A program made the position numbers and the translations under genes. Under the pieces are notes generated by a model. It searched no databases. It saw only the letters and a program-made list of their open reading frames with translations, and was not told the DNA's origin. Shown in pieces: positions 24,351 to 36,949 of a stretch of DNA of 64,000 nucleotides. This stretch comes from Adiantum capillus-veneris (Eukaryota > Streptophyta > Polypodiopsida > Polypodiales > Pteridaceae), in the NCBI GenBank assembly GCA_014529385.2, contig CM043962.1:44943098-45007097 (forward strand). The letters are read 5' to 3'. Position 1 is the stretch's first letter; every line of letters starts with the position of its first letter.

Positions 24351-27009
24351 GGAAATTGAGGTTCAATAGAGATACTGACCATCTTTAGGAAGCTCTACCA
24401 AGCTGGAACCCTAAATGTTGGGAGGGAATAATCATAGAGAAAGAATGCTGCTACAAAGAGAGCAAAAGCCTAAGTATAAAACTTGTTTAATACACATGTA
24501 AAAGTTGTAGGTAAAGTTTATTTTTGCAATCAATCCACTGCACTACTTGAGGCTTGATAAAATTTATCATGACAAGTTTGTCTTGGTTGCCACAACAAAG
24601 CCACGATGGTTGCAGCTTGCTTGGGAAGAGGGTATGCACTGCAAACCTTTGCAGATGCAACTAGCAACTTCGTGTCAGGACGAGATACAAAGCATGTTAT
24701 AATAGCACCAGGTGGAAGCCCCACAATGCCAAGTAGTAGGCTGTCACTTGCGATTGTAGCCAGCACTTCAATGCAAGCGATGCTGAGCAAAGACATACAA
24801 CATACAACCTATAGCTTGCACATGGCAATGCTCCTAAAGCTACCTAGGGTGGAGAACATATGACACTACAACACATCATCATCATTAGCAAGAGGAGTCC
24901 ACAAATGAAGCATGTTGAGTCTGGAGGAGATTCACTCACAAAGTGAGAAAGCCCTAATAAATTATGATAAATCTATTATAGCTCAGAAATCAATTGAAGC
25001 TATGATGCTTTTTCTAACAACCAATCAAAAGATTTGCAGTATGTAACAAGAGTCGAGTCGTATGAAGTAGCTACCTAAGCTTGCCTAAAAATCTCATCTA
25101 GTTCTTAATAGGTAACTCCCGTATGTTATTGGATTTTAGTGTATCCAGCCTCGCATTTCCACCTTGCCTGAATCATGGAACATGATCAAAATATTATCGA
25201 GAAATTATCTTTCATCAAAGAACCCAAGCAAAATCATCACCACAATTTTGTGATGTCACATGTCAAATTCACTACGGGACAGAGACAGAATCATAAATAC
25301 AACTTATTCATACCACAAGTTAAATTCACAAACTTGGTCAATGTTCTCATGAGAAAAAGCTCAGGGAGCATAGAAATCATCCTCCAACACGCTAACGATG
25401 TAGATTAGATATTGGAACAACTGATGTTCCTCTATGGCAGTATTCAGCAAACTCTGCATTTCAATCAACAATGTATAAGGAGGTCAGCATGACATTAGAA
25501 AAGGGAATGAACCAAAAGGAGACAAGAGTTCTGTCATGGGCACTCTTTCTTGCCTTCGTAATTTGTATCATTGCAGAAGCTCTTAGACTAGAATGTATTT
25601 AAGGTACAATCTTAAAGAAGTTCATGCCAAGCACATCACAAAGCTTGTGGGCAATGCCAACCTTGATGTTTGAGCTGCATTTCATTTAGACTGCACCTTT
25701 GAAGCTTGAGTTGAGTTCTTCCCCTACCATTCACACCTCGCAAAGCGCATATGATAGAAACAAATCTACGATTGTTGTCATCTTGATGTGTCTTCCTGAG
25801 GCAACTCAGAAACTCAATGCAAGTACATCTTTTGAGGTGCAAAAGCAGATGGACATACCTTACTTCCAAGGGGGTGGGTCCGGGAACTCCTCCCTCTTGC
25901 TTTCGCAAATTTGCGAGGCCCGAGAGTCAACATGCCCCTATCTCTATTTGTTTTGCAAGCAGTCTCAATGCTACCTTAATTGCGAGCATAAAATTGCCCT
26001 GCGAGCATGCAGCTGTGGGCGATACTCGTTTGGCTTTTTCAAAGAGGCATTGCTCTAATTCGGCAACAATTTTGTGACCTGCTCAATATCAGCCTTAACA
26101 GCTAAAAGTTGCTTTGTTGCGAGTTCCTCAGCTTGAAAAAATGAGGCCGGCCTTCCAACACCTCCACTACTGTGAGAATATGTTGGAGGTGGGTCCTGCT
26201 CTAGCCCTTGCACAACCTCAGGGGCCATTTACAGAGGGATCACAAAGGGGTGCCAAGGCAATGGATGATGAAGGGAGAATAGAGCGATCGAAGGACGTGG
26301 GAGGTCGTTGAGGTTCTGGGAGAGCAGCAGCAGAGGAAGAGGTGCATGCAGGCAGGGCGCTGAGTGCAAACATAATTTGTTGCTAGCAGCTTGAGTGCGA
26401 GGGAGACCGAGGGGAGAGCCTAAGCTGCCCACGTTCGGGCAGCTGAGCCGGTCTTTGCTCTGTGGAGGGAGCCCCAAGCTATAGCCCATGGGCCATGACC
26501 ATCATGATGAGTTGCAGTTGGCCAGCAGTGTCAGGATACGTGTCTTTCTCCATGGAATTCATACACACACTCTTGTGAGTGTGGAAAGAACAAGCTAGAA
26601 GATCGAGAAGTAGAAGATCTCTACAGAGAAGCGATTTCACAAATCGGGTGAAGGAAGGTCGTTGCAACCAGAGCCATGACCACAAAGAAGGAGAACAAGA
26701 AAAAGTTGAGAGAGAAAGAGAGCCAAGGCCCCACACTCAACAGTGCTCGTAGCCCGAGAGCCCACACTCAACAGTGCTAGCAGCCCCACTACCACACTAG
26801 TGCTCCACTACCAAATCACCTAGAGAGTAAATTAAAGAAGTTCATCATTAAAGCTACACACTCTTCATTTGAATGAGTGCCCACTACCAATTTCAACCAA
26901 TCAACATTTTTTGCCTATCAAAAAATGCTTAAAAATACAATTCAATTTTTTTCCATTTTAGTTAGCAAAAAGAGAAAGCATCGCTATAGCCTTTGCCCTT
27001 TGGGCAGGC
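23707..27009. other. Non-coding stretch with a (GA)n array
   Basis: (GA)n lies at 24313-24347. Overlapping open frames on both strands at 24.53-24.86 kb and 25.7-26.08 kb have no recognisable domain. I see no splice-consistent gene. Confidence 0.4.
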
Positions 27010-27141
27010 CAAAAAGAGACCCTACACACTTAATGAGGAAGTTGCTTGAGAAGCTTCCTATGCATGGGGGGTAAGATGCTTGAGTCAAAAAGAGACCCTA
27101 CACACTTAATGAGGAAGTTGCTTGAGAAGCTTCCTATGCAT
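27010..27141 (+). repeat. Tandem repeat, 76-bp period
   Basis: Copies start at 27010 and 27086 and share CAAAAAGAGACCCTACACAC, TTAATGAGGAAGTTGCTTGA and GAAGCTTCCTATGCAT. The spacer between them (27066-27085) matches the tail of the copy at 23647-23706, so all three belong to one family. Confidence 0.9.
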
Positions 27142-28162
27142 AAAAGTTCCAATGTTAGGAGAATCTTTGACCTAACCTTCCACTCACCCAAGGGGCACCC
27201 CTTTTCTAAAAGGGCACATGAGACACATGTCAGACTCTCACTAAGCTTAACCACATGGTGTGCTTGAATGCTATTGGTTGGGCTAAAGAGGGGTCCAATG
27301 AGCTTCTACTTCCATCCAACAAATATCTAGATATTTTCAAGCTCTCTCTCTCTCTCTAAAGGGTAAAGAGGACACTTGTCAAAAGACTACCCATGTACTT
27401 GATTGCATGATGCATGTGATTGGCTAGGGGGAGAGGGGTCCAATGAGCTTGCAGCATGTGAAAAAGTCACCACTTGCCCAAAGCAAGGAAGGGGGGTGCT
27501 AGGGGGATATACTCCACACACACACTCATTGGAAGGGCATTCTCACTTGGTGAAAGTTGAGAACACCACCTCCTTCTCCAAGCTTGTGAGGAGTGAGAGC
27601 CTACATCAACACTCTTGGCTATGGAATGCAAATCCAACCATCTCCATTATTATGATATTATGTATGCTAGCAAAAAGAGTAATGATAAGTGAGGAACTAT
27701 TTCTTTCTCCTATGGAATGTTTCTTCTTCCTCTTTCCTACCCTCATTCTCCGCTAGCTCTCTCCACCTTTGAAGGTGTTTGAGGCCTTGGGATTGAGGCT
27801 TGGGATAATTAATGCTTTTTTCAAGTTTATGTTATGCTTGTGATGCATGAAGCTTTCCATCTTCATTGCATCACCTAGGTCACAAGGAACACAAAGATTG
27901 TATTGTACCAATTCTCTCTTATGGGAGAAACTATAATACAAATGCCTATTGGAGGGGGTACCGGCTCCATGTGAGTCCGGTCCTCAACCATTGTCATGTT
28001 CTCTAAACTCTCTCTCTTGCAAAATTATTGTTTCTGCCAAGTTAACCAAGTACCTTGTTTATGTTGCTACCATCAATTAAGTTCACCCGCTATGCTCACA
28101 AAGTAATCTCTTAAAAGTGTTTCACCTAATTTCCTAATTCCGCTACTTCCAAAGTTCACAGG
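27142..28162. other. Non-coding stretch
   Basis: No gene recognised. A GGGGTCCAATGAGCTT phrase occurs twice (about 27294 and 27435), suggesting another diverged local repeat. Confidence 0.4.
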
Positions 28163-28167
28163 CAATT

Positions 28168-28394
28168 TGTTGGAATTAGGGTTGCAGAGAAACGCACACA
28201 GCTTGGAGAAGATGAAGGAAGCTCAAGGCACACAATAGAGAGTGTATTACTTAGTGTGCAATGGAAAGATAGATAGCCCTAGAGTGATGGGCGTATATCC
28301 AATGCTCGGGGGAAAAAACCTCCTCAAGAGGGAAAAAATGCCCCGGCGGTCCTGGTGTGTTCACACACATCACTACCACATGTATATGGTAACA
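28168..28394 (-). repeat. Copia C 3' LTR
   Basis: 227 bp, TGTTGGAATT to ATATGGTAACA on the plus strand. On the minus strand the purine tract CCAGGGGGGATT (28395-28406) abuts it. Confidence 0.96.
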
Positions 28395-28469
28395 AATCCC
28401 CCCTGGAGTGATGCGCTAAACGAGAGCTTGAACATGAGTAAAGGGAAGTGCCATGCCCTGAGGACATGA

Positions 28470-31400
28470 TCAGTCCACAAAGGGGAGTAAGCCCAAAGCT
28501 TTGCGGAAAGCTTCAAGCTTCTCACGAGACAATGCCTTTGTGAAAAGATCTGCAAGGTTGTCCTGTGTTGGCACATAAGCCAAGCTGATCTCTCCTGGTG
28601 AGAGCCTCTCCCTGACATAGTGGTAATGCACCTCAATGTGCTTTGGGCGAGCATGAAAAACTGGGTTCCTCGCAACTGCCAATGCGCCCTGACTGTCAGT
28701 GTAGATAGTGTTGGCAGTGTCCTGTCCAACACCCAAATCAGCCATAAGGCGTCTGAGCCATACACACTCAACCGTAGCTGTGAAGACTGCCCTGTACTCA
28801 GCCTCACAACTCGAAGTGGCCACAGTAGGTTTCTTCTTGCTCAACCATGATATACATGAACTGCCAAGCATGAAACAAAAACCACTTGTGGACACTCGCG
28901 TATCAAAACAACCAGCCCAATCAGAGTCCGAAAAAGCATGTAAGTGATCCCCCCTTGGGATAAAACAAGCCAAGATGTAAAGTGCCACTAAGGTAGCGGA
29001 AAATCCTCTTGACAGCCTGCCAATGCTTAGACCCTGGGCTGTGCATAAATTTGCTAACCTGTGAGACTGCAAACTGAATATCCGGCCTCATGTTGCATAC
29101 ATAAATGAGGCATCCAACAACAGTTTGGTAAAGAGTGACATCATCAGGATCGCCAGCATCATGTAGACTCAATTTCAAACCTGTTTCCATGGGAGTGGCA
29201 ATAGGTTTGCAATCCTCAAGTCCAAACTTACATAGCAATGTCTCTATGTAACTTTTCTGACACAAAGCAATACCACCATCACACTGCTTAAACTGTATGC
29301 CCAAATAATGATGCAACAGCCCCAAATCTTTCATCTTGAAAGTAGCATTCAAATTAGCCTTAAATTCAGCAATGTGTCTCTCATTTGGTCCAGTGATCAG
29401 CAAATCATCGACATAAAGAACCAGGATGAGAAATACAGCACCCTCAAGCTTTACATACAATGTGATTTCTGTTGGACTATTACGAAATCCTTGTTTGACC
29501 AAATGAGTGTCAGCTTTCTCATACCAAGCACGAGGAGATTGCTTCAACCCATACAAAGCCTTGTTACATTTGCACACTTTGTCCTCTTGTCCTTTTATGA
29601 AAAAACCGCGAGGCTGCGTTACATAAACTTCCTCAAATATGTCACCATTCAAGAAAGCAGTAACAATGTCTGATTGATGTACATCCCAACCAAAATGAGC
29701 TGCCAATGCACATAGAAAACGCACAGTAGTCATACGACAAGTGGGAGCAAAAGTTTCTTCATAATCTATGCCTTTTTGCTGTGCAAAACCCTTTGCAACA
29801 AGTCGAGCCTTATGGCGATCGATCTCACCATCCGGTTTGCGTTTCAACTTGTAAACCCACTTCGTACCAATGGCCTTTTTGCGAGGAGGCAAATCACATA
29901 AAGTCCATGTGTCATTTTCTATAAGTGCATCATATTCTGATTGCATGGCAGCCATCCAATTTTCTGAATTCTGTGCTTCATCAAAAGACAGAGGCTCCTC
30001 AACATCATGTAAACTAGACACAACCAAAGCATAACAATCTGATGCATAAGATGCATGGCGAGAGCCTGAACGAGTACGACTAGACAAAGGTGCATCCAAT
30101 TTACTGTCACACAAAGTGTGCACCAGCCGTTTTGGCATACCTCTAGCCTGCTCATTTTCAGCCCTTTCCTCATCAAGTACATCATGTACATCTGCATCAG
30201 TAATAGGCTGATCTAAAACATTTTCAGAAACCCCCCCCATAGCCTGTACATTTGCCTCATTGGAACTTACATTCGTATTTCCACCACTGAAAAGAGGCAA
30301 CAAAGTGTCATAAATGTCATGTGAGCTTACATTACTGTCTCTAGTACATGACAGCAAGGGCTGAACAAAATCTTCCACAAACACTACATCCCGAGAAACC
30401 AGAATACGTTTTGTTTGCAGATGATACAACCTATAACCTTTTCTTTCAGCACTATAACCAACAAAAATACATTTGACAGCCTTATCATCCAATTTTCTGC
30501 GCTGCACTTGTGGCACCAAAGCATATGCCAAACAGCCAAAAACACACATGTGCTCAATAGAAGGCTTTCTATCATGCCATGCTTCATATGGAGTAATAGA
30601 CTGCAAAGCTTTCGTAGGACACCTGTTAAGTACATAAGTGGCACACATGATGGCCTCAAGCCAAAAAGAATGCGGCAAAGCTTGACTTTTGACCATACAT
30701 CGTGCCATTTTCGTAAGTGACCTGTTTTTCCTCTCAGCAACACCATTTTGCTGAGGTGTATAAGGCACTGTACATTGGTGTTTTATCCCACGACAACCAG
30801 AAATGCATTAAATTCATGAGACGTATACTCCCCCCCTCGATCGGAACGGAGGGTGCCCATAGTACATTTCGAGACATTTTCAGCCATAACCGGAAATTGT
30901 TTGAAGCACATAAAAACTTCGGACTTCGCTTTAAGTGGAAATACCCATGCATGCCTAGAGTAATCATCAATGAAAGTCACGAAGTACAGGTAATTGCCCA
31001 AGGACGGAGTTTGCATGGGCCCACAAACATCACTATGCACAAGCTGCAACCTCCATGTGCTCCGAACTGAACCATCCTTTGGAAATTTAGAACACTGCAT
31101 CTTACCCAAAATACAGCCTTCACAAACATGTTTGACAGGTGCTTCAAGAGGCGGCAAAGAAGGAACCATATCAGATTTCTGCAAACGCACCAAACTAGCA
31201 AAATTCAGATGACCAAAACGTGTATGCCAAAGTTTTGCATCTGAAATAGCCCTTGAATCTGCAACAGCATTTGCAAAATTTTGTCCACACTTGTCATACA
31301 AAGTGAGCTTATACAGCCCACGGCACAAAAGGCCAGATGCAACAATTTCATCACCAAAACTGAGATCATGAACTGTACATCTGTCATCCACAAATTTGAC

Positions 31401-32747
31401 TACAAGTCCAAGTCTAGCAAGTGCGGATACACACAAGAGATTCTTCTTGATCCCAGGTACATAAAGTGCATCAACAATTGTGAAGGAAATTCCATTAGCA
31501 GCAGTGAGCACAATCTTTCCAACTCCCTGAACTGGATAAGAGGCGTTGTTGGCACAAGTAACTGAATTCCCATGAGGGACAGACTCAAGAGAGGTAAACA
31601 ATTCACGATATGAGGTAATGTGCTTTGTAGCACCACTGTCGAAATACCACACATGTGAATCTGCAGCAACTGACAAGCATGCATCATGGACAGCAGGATT
31701 GTAAGTGCACTCTGCGCTAAAAGCCCATTCTGCATCAACATCAGCAACACAGTCTCCTTTCACAAGAGACTCAACAATGGCTGCATTTGTAGTGGAACCA
31801 GCATTTGCAGTGGAACCACCCTCTTTCTTCTTAGCCTGGTTGGCCTTCAACTTAGGACACGACTTGATCAAGTGATCATTGGCTTTACAATAATGGCAAC
31901 ACATCTTCTTTTTGCCCTTATCACCAGAATTCCCAAACGAATTGCTGCCAGCAGAAGCATTAGGAACATAATTTTTGCCACTCGCAGCAGAACCATAAGA
32001 AGTGGCTGCATTGCTGTTACCACCCTTTCTTTGAGAAGCAATAAAAGCTTGTTCAACTGCACGCTGCCTAGTCCTGTTTTTTCTAGAAAGTGACTCTTGC
32101 AACAGCAATGTGCATAATGCATCAAACTTTACAACTTCAGGATTTCCTTGGGTCATAAGTCTCCAAGTACTAGCAAAAGTCTGGTAGGAATCTGGTAAGG
32201 CATCAAGAACAGTCTGCACAAGGGAACTGTATGAAATGACTTCACCTGCAGAACTAAGTTGCTCATTGATATCCTTGACACTAGCAAGGAAAGTGTCCAT
32301 ATCATCTTCCTCATGCATAATCTTCCACTCCAGCTCTTTACGCAGCAAAGCAATTTTAGCCTCATTGCAGCTTGCATAAAGACCTGCTAGAATATCCCAA
32401 GCCTGTTTTGCAGATTTTGCTGAACGGATGTGAGGAACAATGGTGCGCTTCACAGACAACGCAATCAATGCATGAGCATGCGCATCCTTAGCATCCCAAC
32501 GAGCTTGTTCTACCATAGGCAAAACAACTCTAACAGCTGCAATCCTTGCAGCAAGAACTGCAACATCCTCAACATCGCCTACATCCTCAGAACCAGGACG
32601 TACATCAATGCCCTACACAATGTTCCAGACACCTTTTGACACAAGAACAAGTTGCATCATATAAGCCCACATAGGGTAGTTGTCCCCATCCAACCTGTCC
32701 TCAGCAGCAAACATCTTGAACACATCTGTGTTGTTGTTGTCAGCCAT
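28470..32747 (-). pseudogene. Copia C gag-pol polyprotein (three lesions)
   Basis: Gag starts at ATG 32747 (MADNNNTDVF) and the frame ends at 28470, a length matching Copia B. Seen in order: Gag; knuckle CHYCKANDHLIKSC; protease DSGATKH; integrase with HSDVCGPM, SDRGGEY and NGVAERKNR; RT with YVDDLL; and RNase H with SCEAEYRAVF. Lesions: a TAG after residue 44 (near 32613); a one-base shift in integrase between the second Asp and the Glu (near 30800); and a one-base change in a six-G run in RNase H (28953-28958). The lesions are small and independent, consistent with decay after a recent insertion or, for the G run, a sequencing slip. Confidence 0.93.
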
Positions 32748-33092
32748 GGTAAATGCACCTGATGTGAAAACTGCCTGAAAATAGGAGAAATGGAGCGGGA
32801 ACAACCTGTGCTATATAGCAAAAACCGTAGAAGACTATAAGGCACCTGTTATGCAGAAAACGGCACTGATAGAAATTCTGCACAAAATGACGAAATAGCC
32901 TGTGCAGTACTGCCTGTAGTGGAAACGGAGGCCGAAATGAGCCCAAATCAAAATTCTGAGCAGACCAAGCTCTTCGAGCAATCCCAAAATTTTTGTCGAC
33001 CTGCGAACGCTCGCCAAAGCTCACTGAAATCGGAGAAAGTGAGCAGGCGTGTGCTGGAGCAACTAGCGACTAAGCCCGGGAGGACGTGACCT
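32748..33092 (-). other. Copia C 5' leader
   Basis: About 0.35 kb without a gene. AAATTCTGAG at 32951-32960 lies at a distance from the primer-binding site similar to the same motif in Copia A and B. Confidence 0.7.
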
Positions 33093-33104
33093 GCTCTGAT
33101 ACCA
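33093..33104 (-). promoter_or_regulatory. Copia C primer-binding site
   Basis: The minus strand reads TGGTATCAGAGC, two bases from the 5' LTR. This is the initiator-Met tRNA site. Confidence 0.95.
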
Positions 33105-33106
33105 AT

Positions 33107-33333
33107 TGTTGGAATTAGGGTTGCAGAGAAACGCACACAGCTTGGAGAAGATGAAGGAAGCTCAAGGCACACAATAGAGAGTGTATTACTTAGTGTGCAA
33201 TGGAAAGATAGATAGCCCTAGAGTGATGGGCGTATATCCAATGCTCGCGGGAAAAAACCTCCTAAAGAGGGAAAAAATGCCCCGGCGGTCCTAGTGTGTT
33301 CACACACATCACTACCACATGTATATGGTAACA
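33107..33333 (-). repeat. Copia C 5' LTR
   Basis: 227 bp, with three differences from 28168-28394. Flanked outside by CAATT. Confidence 0.96.
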
Positions 33334-33338
33334 CAATT

Positions 33339-33821
33339 TCCATTACATCTGCTAAGAATGATATCATTGTTGAAGAACACACGGATAGCTCTACCTGCAG
33401 AGCGTACATAGTTGTTTGGTGGGAAGCCCACCAAGCCACAATACAATATGCAATGATTTCTTTTAAATACAAAAGGTGAGACACATTAATGCTTTGTAGC
33501 TTTGTAGAGCTGTCAATTACAACCAGAGGGAGCCAATGATAAGGTGCATCCGCGCCCCAATCAGGGTCTAACCCCCCTGTTCACTAGCATCATCAAACCC
33601 TACCCTCGCTTCTCAACTCTGCTGAAATTAGAAGAGTTGGGAAACTACCCCCGCCCTCAACATTGTTCAAATTGCATGCCCACAGCCTCTTTACGTAAAC
33701 AATCCAAAACTACGGATGTGCAGAAGGGATAGAAACCCTGCTCGCGCGAATCCGCTCATAATATAGCTGCACCCATGCACGACACAAGGTGGAAACGGAC
33801 AAGGCGTGAAACCTAGAGAGG

Positions 33822-33911
<90 letters not shown>

Positions 33912-34194
33912 AGCATGCAGTTTTTATGAAAAGTGTGTCTCAGCTTAGCCTTGCAATGGTTCAAGTCCAACCTCACATGTATCATCAACGCTACCTACCT
34001 TGCTCAACTTTGTCGACTACCCCCGCCCTTGAGGAAGATGACAAAAGGCCCCACGCTTTGTAGTCACCAAAGGGACAGTTTGCTAACGTGAGCTCTACCT
34101 CCGCCTAGGCTGCATGCAAATCCGCTCACACCGAGTTGAGATCATGAGCGACAACATGAAAAATATCCTTTGAATTTAAGTTAATAAATATGAA
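33339..34194. other. Non-coding with an 87-bp (TC)n array
   Basis: (TC)n occupies 33824-33910. A sequence at 33926-33950 (GAAAAGTGTGTCTCAGCTTA) is a diverged copy of the motif repeated within 34.5-35.9 kb. No gene. Confidence 0.6.
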
Positions 34195-34391
34195 TCTATA
34201 CAATTATAACGGGGGAAGGGATTTCGGTCCCCCTCCCCCGGACACGTGTCTAAAGGAGATTCATCCAGCTAATGTGCACTGAGCAAAACGGAGAGTGCAA
34301 GCATGAGAGAATGCGCAGAGCGCACGTGCAATAGGAGAGAGAGAGAGAGAGAAAGAGAGAACAAGCCAGGACTACTATGCACGGCTCTGAG

Positions 34392-34468
<77 letters not shown>

Positions 34469-34647
34469 CGCGTCCTATAGTCTCCCAAGTCTCTCTCCGA
34501 CGTCTTGTCTGGAGTCCTTGGTTTCGTGAAAAAATGCATCTCAGCTTAATAGCGTGCCGTTTTCAATTTCTTGGAGTCCTTGGTTTCGTCAAAAATGCGT
34601 CTCAGCTTAATACCACGCTGGTTTCAATTTCAGTTTCATGACACGCA

Positions 34648-34696
<49 letters not shown>

Positions 34697-35067
34697 CGCT
34701 CAGACTCAGCTTTATATCGTGCATGCGTGCAGCTTTAGAGCAAGGAGAAATTACACCCCGAAATAGAGAAACGGTGCAAAAATACAAAAAAAATAACGTA
34801 ATTTTATAAATTTTTCTCTTGAAAATTCAAGGGAAAATATTTTGTATAATACCGTGCCAGTTTCAATTTCGAGTTCATGACAAGAGAGAGAAGTTCAGGG
34901 CCTGGAGTCGGATAGCATCGGGAAAAATGCCTCAACTTTATTTCGTGCCAATTTCGCCGCTTCAGAGCAAGGAATTCAAGCTCCTCTACACCTCTGCATC
35001 CTGCTCCCCCAATATATTTGTGCCGGCTAGATTGGGCAAGACGAGCCGAGGAAGGGAAGGAGGGATA
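34195..35067 (+). repeat. Tandem segmental duplication, unit 1 (873 bp)
   Basis: The unit begins TCTATACAATTATAA and ends GGAAGGAGGGATA, and is followed immediately by a second copy at 35068. It contains (GA)n at about 34320-34350, (TC)n at 34393-34462, (GA)n at 34651-34693 and several short repeats of a TCTCAGCTTAATA-type motif (about 34540, 34595, 34710 and 34925). No coding sequence. Confidence 0.93.
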
Positions 35068-35477
35068 TCTATACAATTATAATGGGGGAAGAGATTGCAG
35101 CCCCCTCCCCCGGACACGTGTCTGAAGGAGATTCATCTGGGTGGTGTGCATTGAGCAAAACGGAGAGTGCAAGCATGAGAGAATACGCAGAGCGCACGTG
35201 CAATAGGAGAGGGAGAGAGAGAGAGAGAGAGAGAGCAAGCCAGGACTACTATGCATGGCTCTGAGTCTCTCTCTCTCTCTCTCTGTGTCACGTCATACAG
35301 TCTCCTGAGTCTCTCTCAAGTGTCAGTCCCGTCTCCGACGTCATGTTTGGTGTCCTTGTATTCATGAAAAAATGCATCTCAGCTTAATACCATGCCGTTT
35401 TCAATTTCCTGGAGTCCTTGGTTTCGTTAAAAATGCGTCTCAGCTTAATACCACGTTGGTTTCAATTTCAGTTTCAT

Positions 35478-35547
<70 letters not shown>

Positions 35548-35922
35548 GGGCTCATACTCAACTTTATATCGTGTGTACGTGCAGCTTCAGAGCAAGGAGA
35601 AATTCCACCCCGAAATAGAGAAAAACGATGCAAAAATTTAAAAAAAAAACATAATTTTCTAAATTTTTCTCTTGAAAATTCAAGGGAAAATATTTTGTAT
35701 AATATCGTGCCAATTTCAATTTCAATTTCATGACGAGAGAGAGAGGTTCAGGGCTTGGAGTCGGATAGCGTTCGGGGAAAAATGCCTCAGCTTTATATCG
35801 TGCCAACTTCGCCGCTTCAGAGCAAGGAATTCAAGCTCCTCTACACCTCCGCATCCTGCTCCCCCAATATATTTGTGCTGGCTAGATTGGGCAAGACGAG
35901 CCGAGGGAGGGAAGGAGGGATA
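35068..35922 (+). repeat. Tandem segmental duplication, unit 2 (855 bp)
   Basis: Collinear with 34195-35067 from TCTATACAATTATAA to GGAAGGAGGGATA. The main differences are array lengths: the (TC)n has shrunk to 35265-35285, and the (GA)n at 35481-35537 is longer and ends in a G14 run (35537-35550). Confidence 0.93.
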
Positions 35923-36025
35923 GGGTCATATCGAAGTTGCTAAGAAGTTGGGACAGTCTTGAGTGATGCACGCACAACACATTGTCATGGTATATTAACG
36001 CCTTCATTGGGGGGGGGGGGGGGGG

Positions 36026-36074
<49 letters not shown>

Positions 36075-36648
36075 CTATAGAGAGAGAGAGAGAGAGCAGG
36101 TTACTAGGAATTTACAAAATGAAGAGCCACTTTTACCATTAAAACACAGAGGTCAAGAATGCTCAATAAAACTCTCATTGGAAGCCATTATAATGAAAAA
36201 ATGCTTGTTTACAAACAATGGAGAGAGAGAAAAGCTTAAACTTTGGTAGCTTGAGCTAGATTGCAATGTTTTAGCCAAAGGAAGACCCTGTTACCTGTCA
36301 CCATCACCATCAAAACAAACATAAAAATGTTAGTAAAAAATGGTGGAAGGTAGGTATCATAGGATGATCCTACATGTCATAGATGTCAAGCTAAAAAAGA
36401 ACAATCAAAAGCAAAGGTAAGCTACAAACCTGAGAGGAAGATTCCATTTGAGGAGAGTGGTGAGAGGGTGTGGTGAGATTTCTCTTTTTTGACACCTTGT
36501 TTGTGAAAAAAAATGTCACTTTAAAATGGACAACCAAACGTCTATATTTATAGGCTAGAGAGAAAGAAGGGTGCAACCTCAAAAACAAAGAGAGGGAAGC
36601 CCAAAGGGTGCACGGTTAGGGAGGGGTGGAGTGGGGGTAGTGGAGTCT

Positions 36649-36724
<76 letters not shown>

Positions 36725-36949
36725 CATATATCTATATATATATATATAAAATTGGGGGGTGAGGTTGAAGTAAGAGATACTTCCATCCAAAATCTTGTAA
36801 CCTTATAAGCCTCTTGCTCTAGGCTCTAAGGTGTGCACTAGATTAGTCTTTAGAGGTGGTTTTTGTGCAAGTGAGAGAGACCATCCTCCGCCCGCACTAG
36901 GAACGATCAGGATTTGTCCCAAAGGGGGCACTAGGCCCCCCAAGGGGTC
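35923..36949. other. Non-coding with poly-G, GA and TA/TG arrays
   Basis: It holds G20 at 36009-36028 followed by (GA)n to about 36069, and a compound (TA)n(TG)n(TA)n array at 36648-36749. It ends in a GC-rich stretch with self-complementary GGCACTAGGCCCCCC and GGGTCCTAGGGCCC near 36927-36957, next to the 3' end of the Penelope-like frame. Confidence 0.6.
36648..36749. repeat. Compound (TA)n(TG)n(TA)n microsatellite
   Basis: A (TA)n block to about 36673, a (TG)n block of about 38 bp, then a second TA-rich block. Visible directly. Confidence 0.95.

Larger units (their letters stand above)
28168..33333 (-). mobile_element. Copia C: full-length, recently broken Ty1/copia retrotransposon
   Basis: The element is 5166 bp with 227-bp LTRs (28168-28394 and 33107-33333) and target duplication CAATT (28163-28167 and 33334-33338). 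The LTRs differ at three positions, about 1.3%. Its protein is related to Copia B in layout and motif spelling, but the LTRs are only distantly alike. Three small lesions disable the coding region. Confidence 0.96.

Noticed and set aside
24530-24863. Overlapping open frames of 85-88 codons on opposite strands
   Set aside because: No recognisable motif on either strand and no splice or promoter support.
27010-27141. Regularly spaced repeats that might suggest a CRISPR array
   Set aside because: Only two units, no spacer diversity, and a plant nuclear context; it is an ordinary tandem repeat.
33955-33970. GGTTCAAGTCC, a match to the tRNA B box
   Set aside because: The flanking T-stem does not pair and no acceptor or anticodon arm can be drawn.
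33710-34063. Open frames rich in Ser-Leu or Arg-Glu repeats over TC/GA arrays here and elsewhere
   Set aside because: Low-complexity translation of microsatellites with no domain before or after the repeat.
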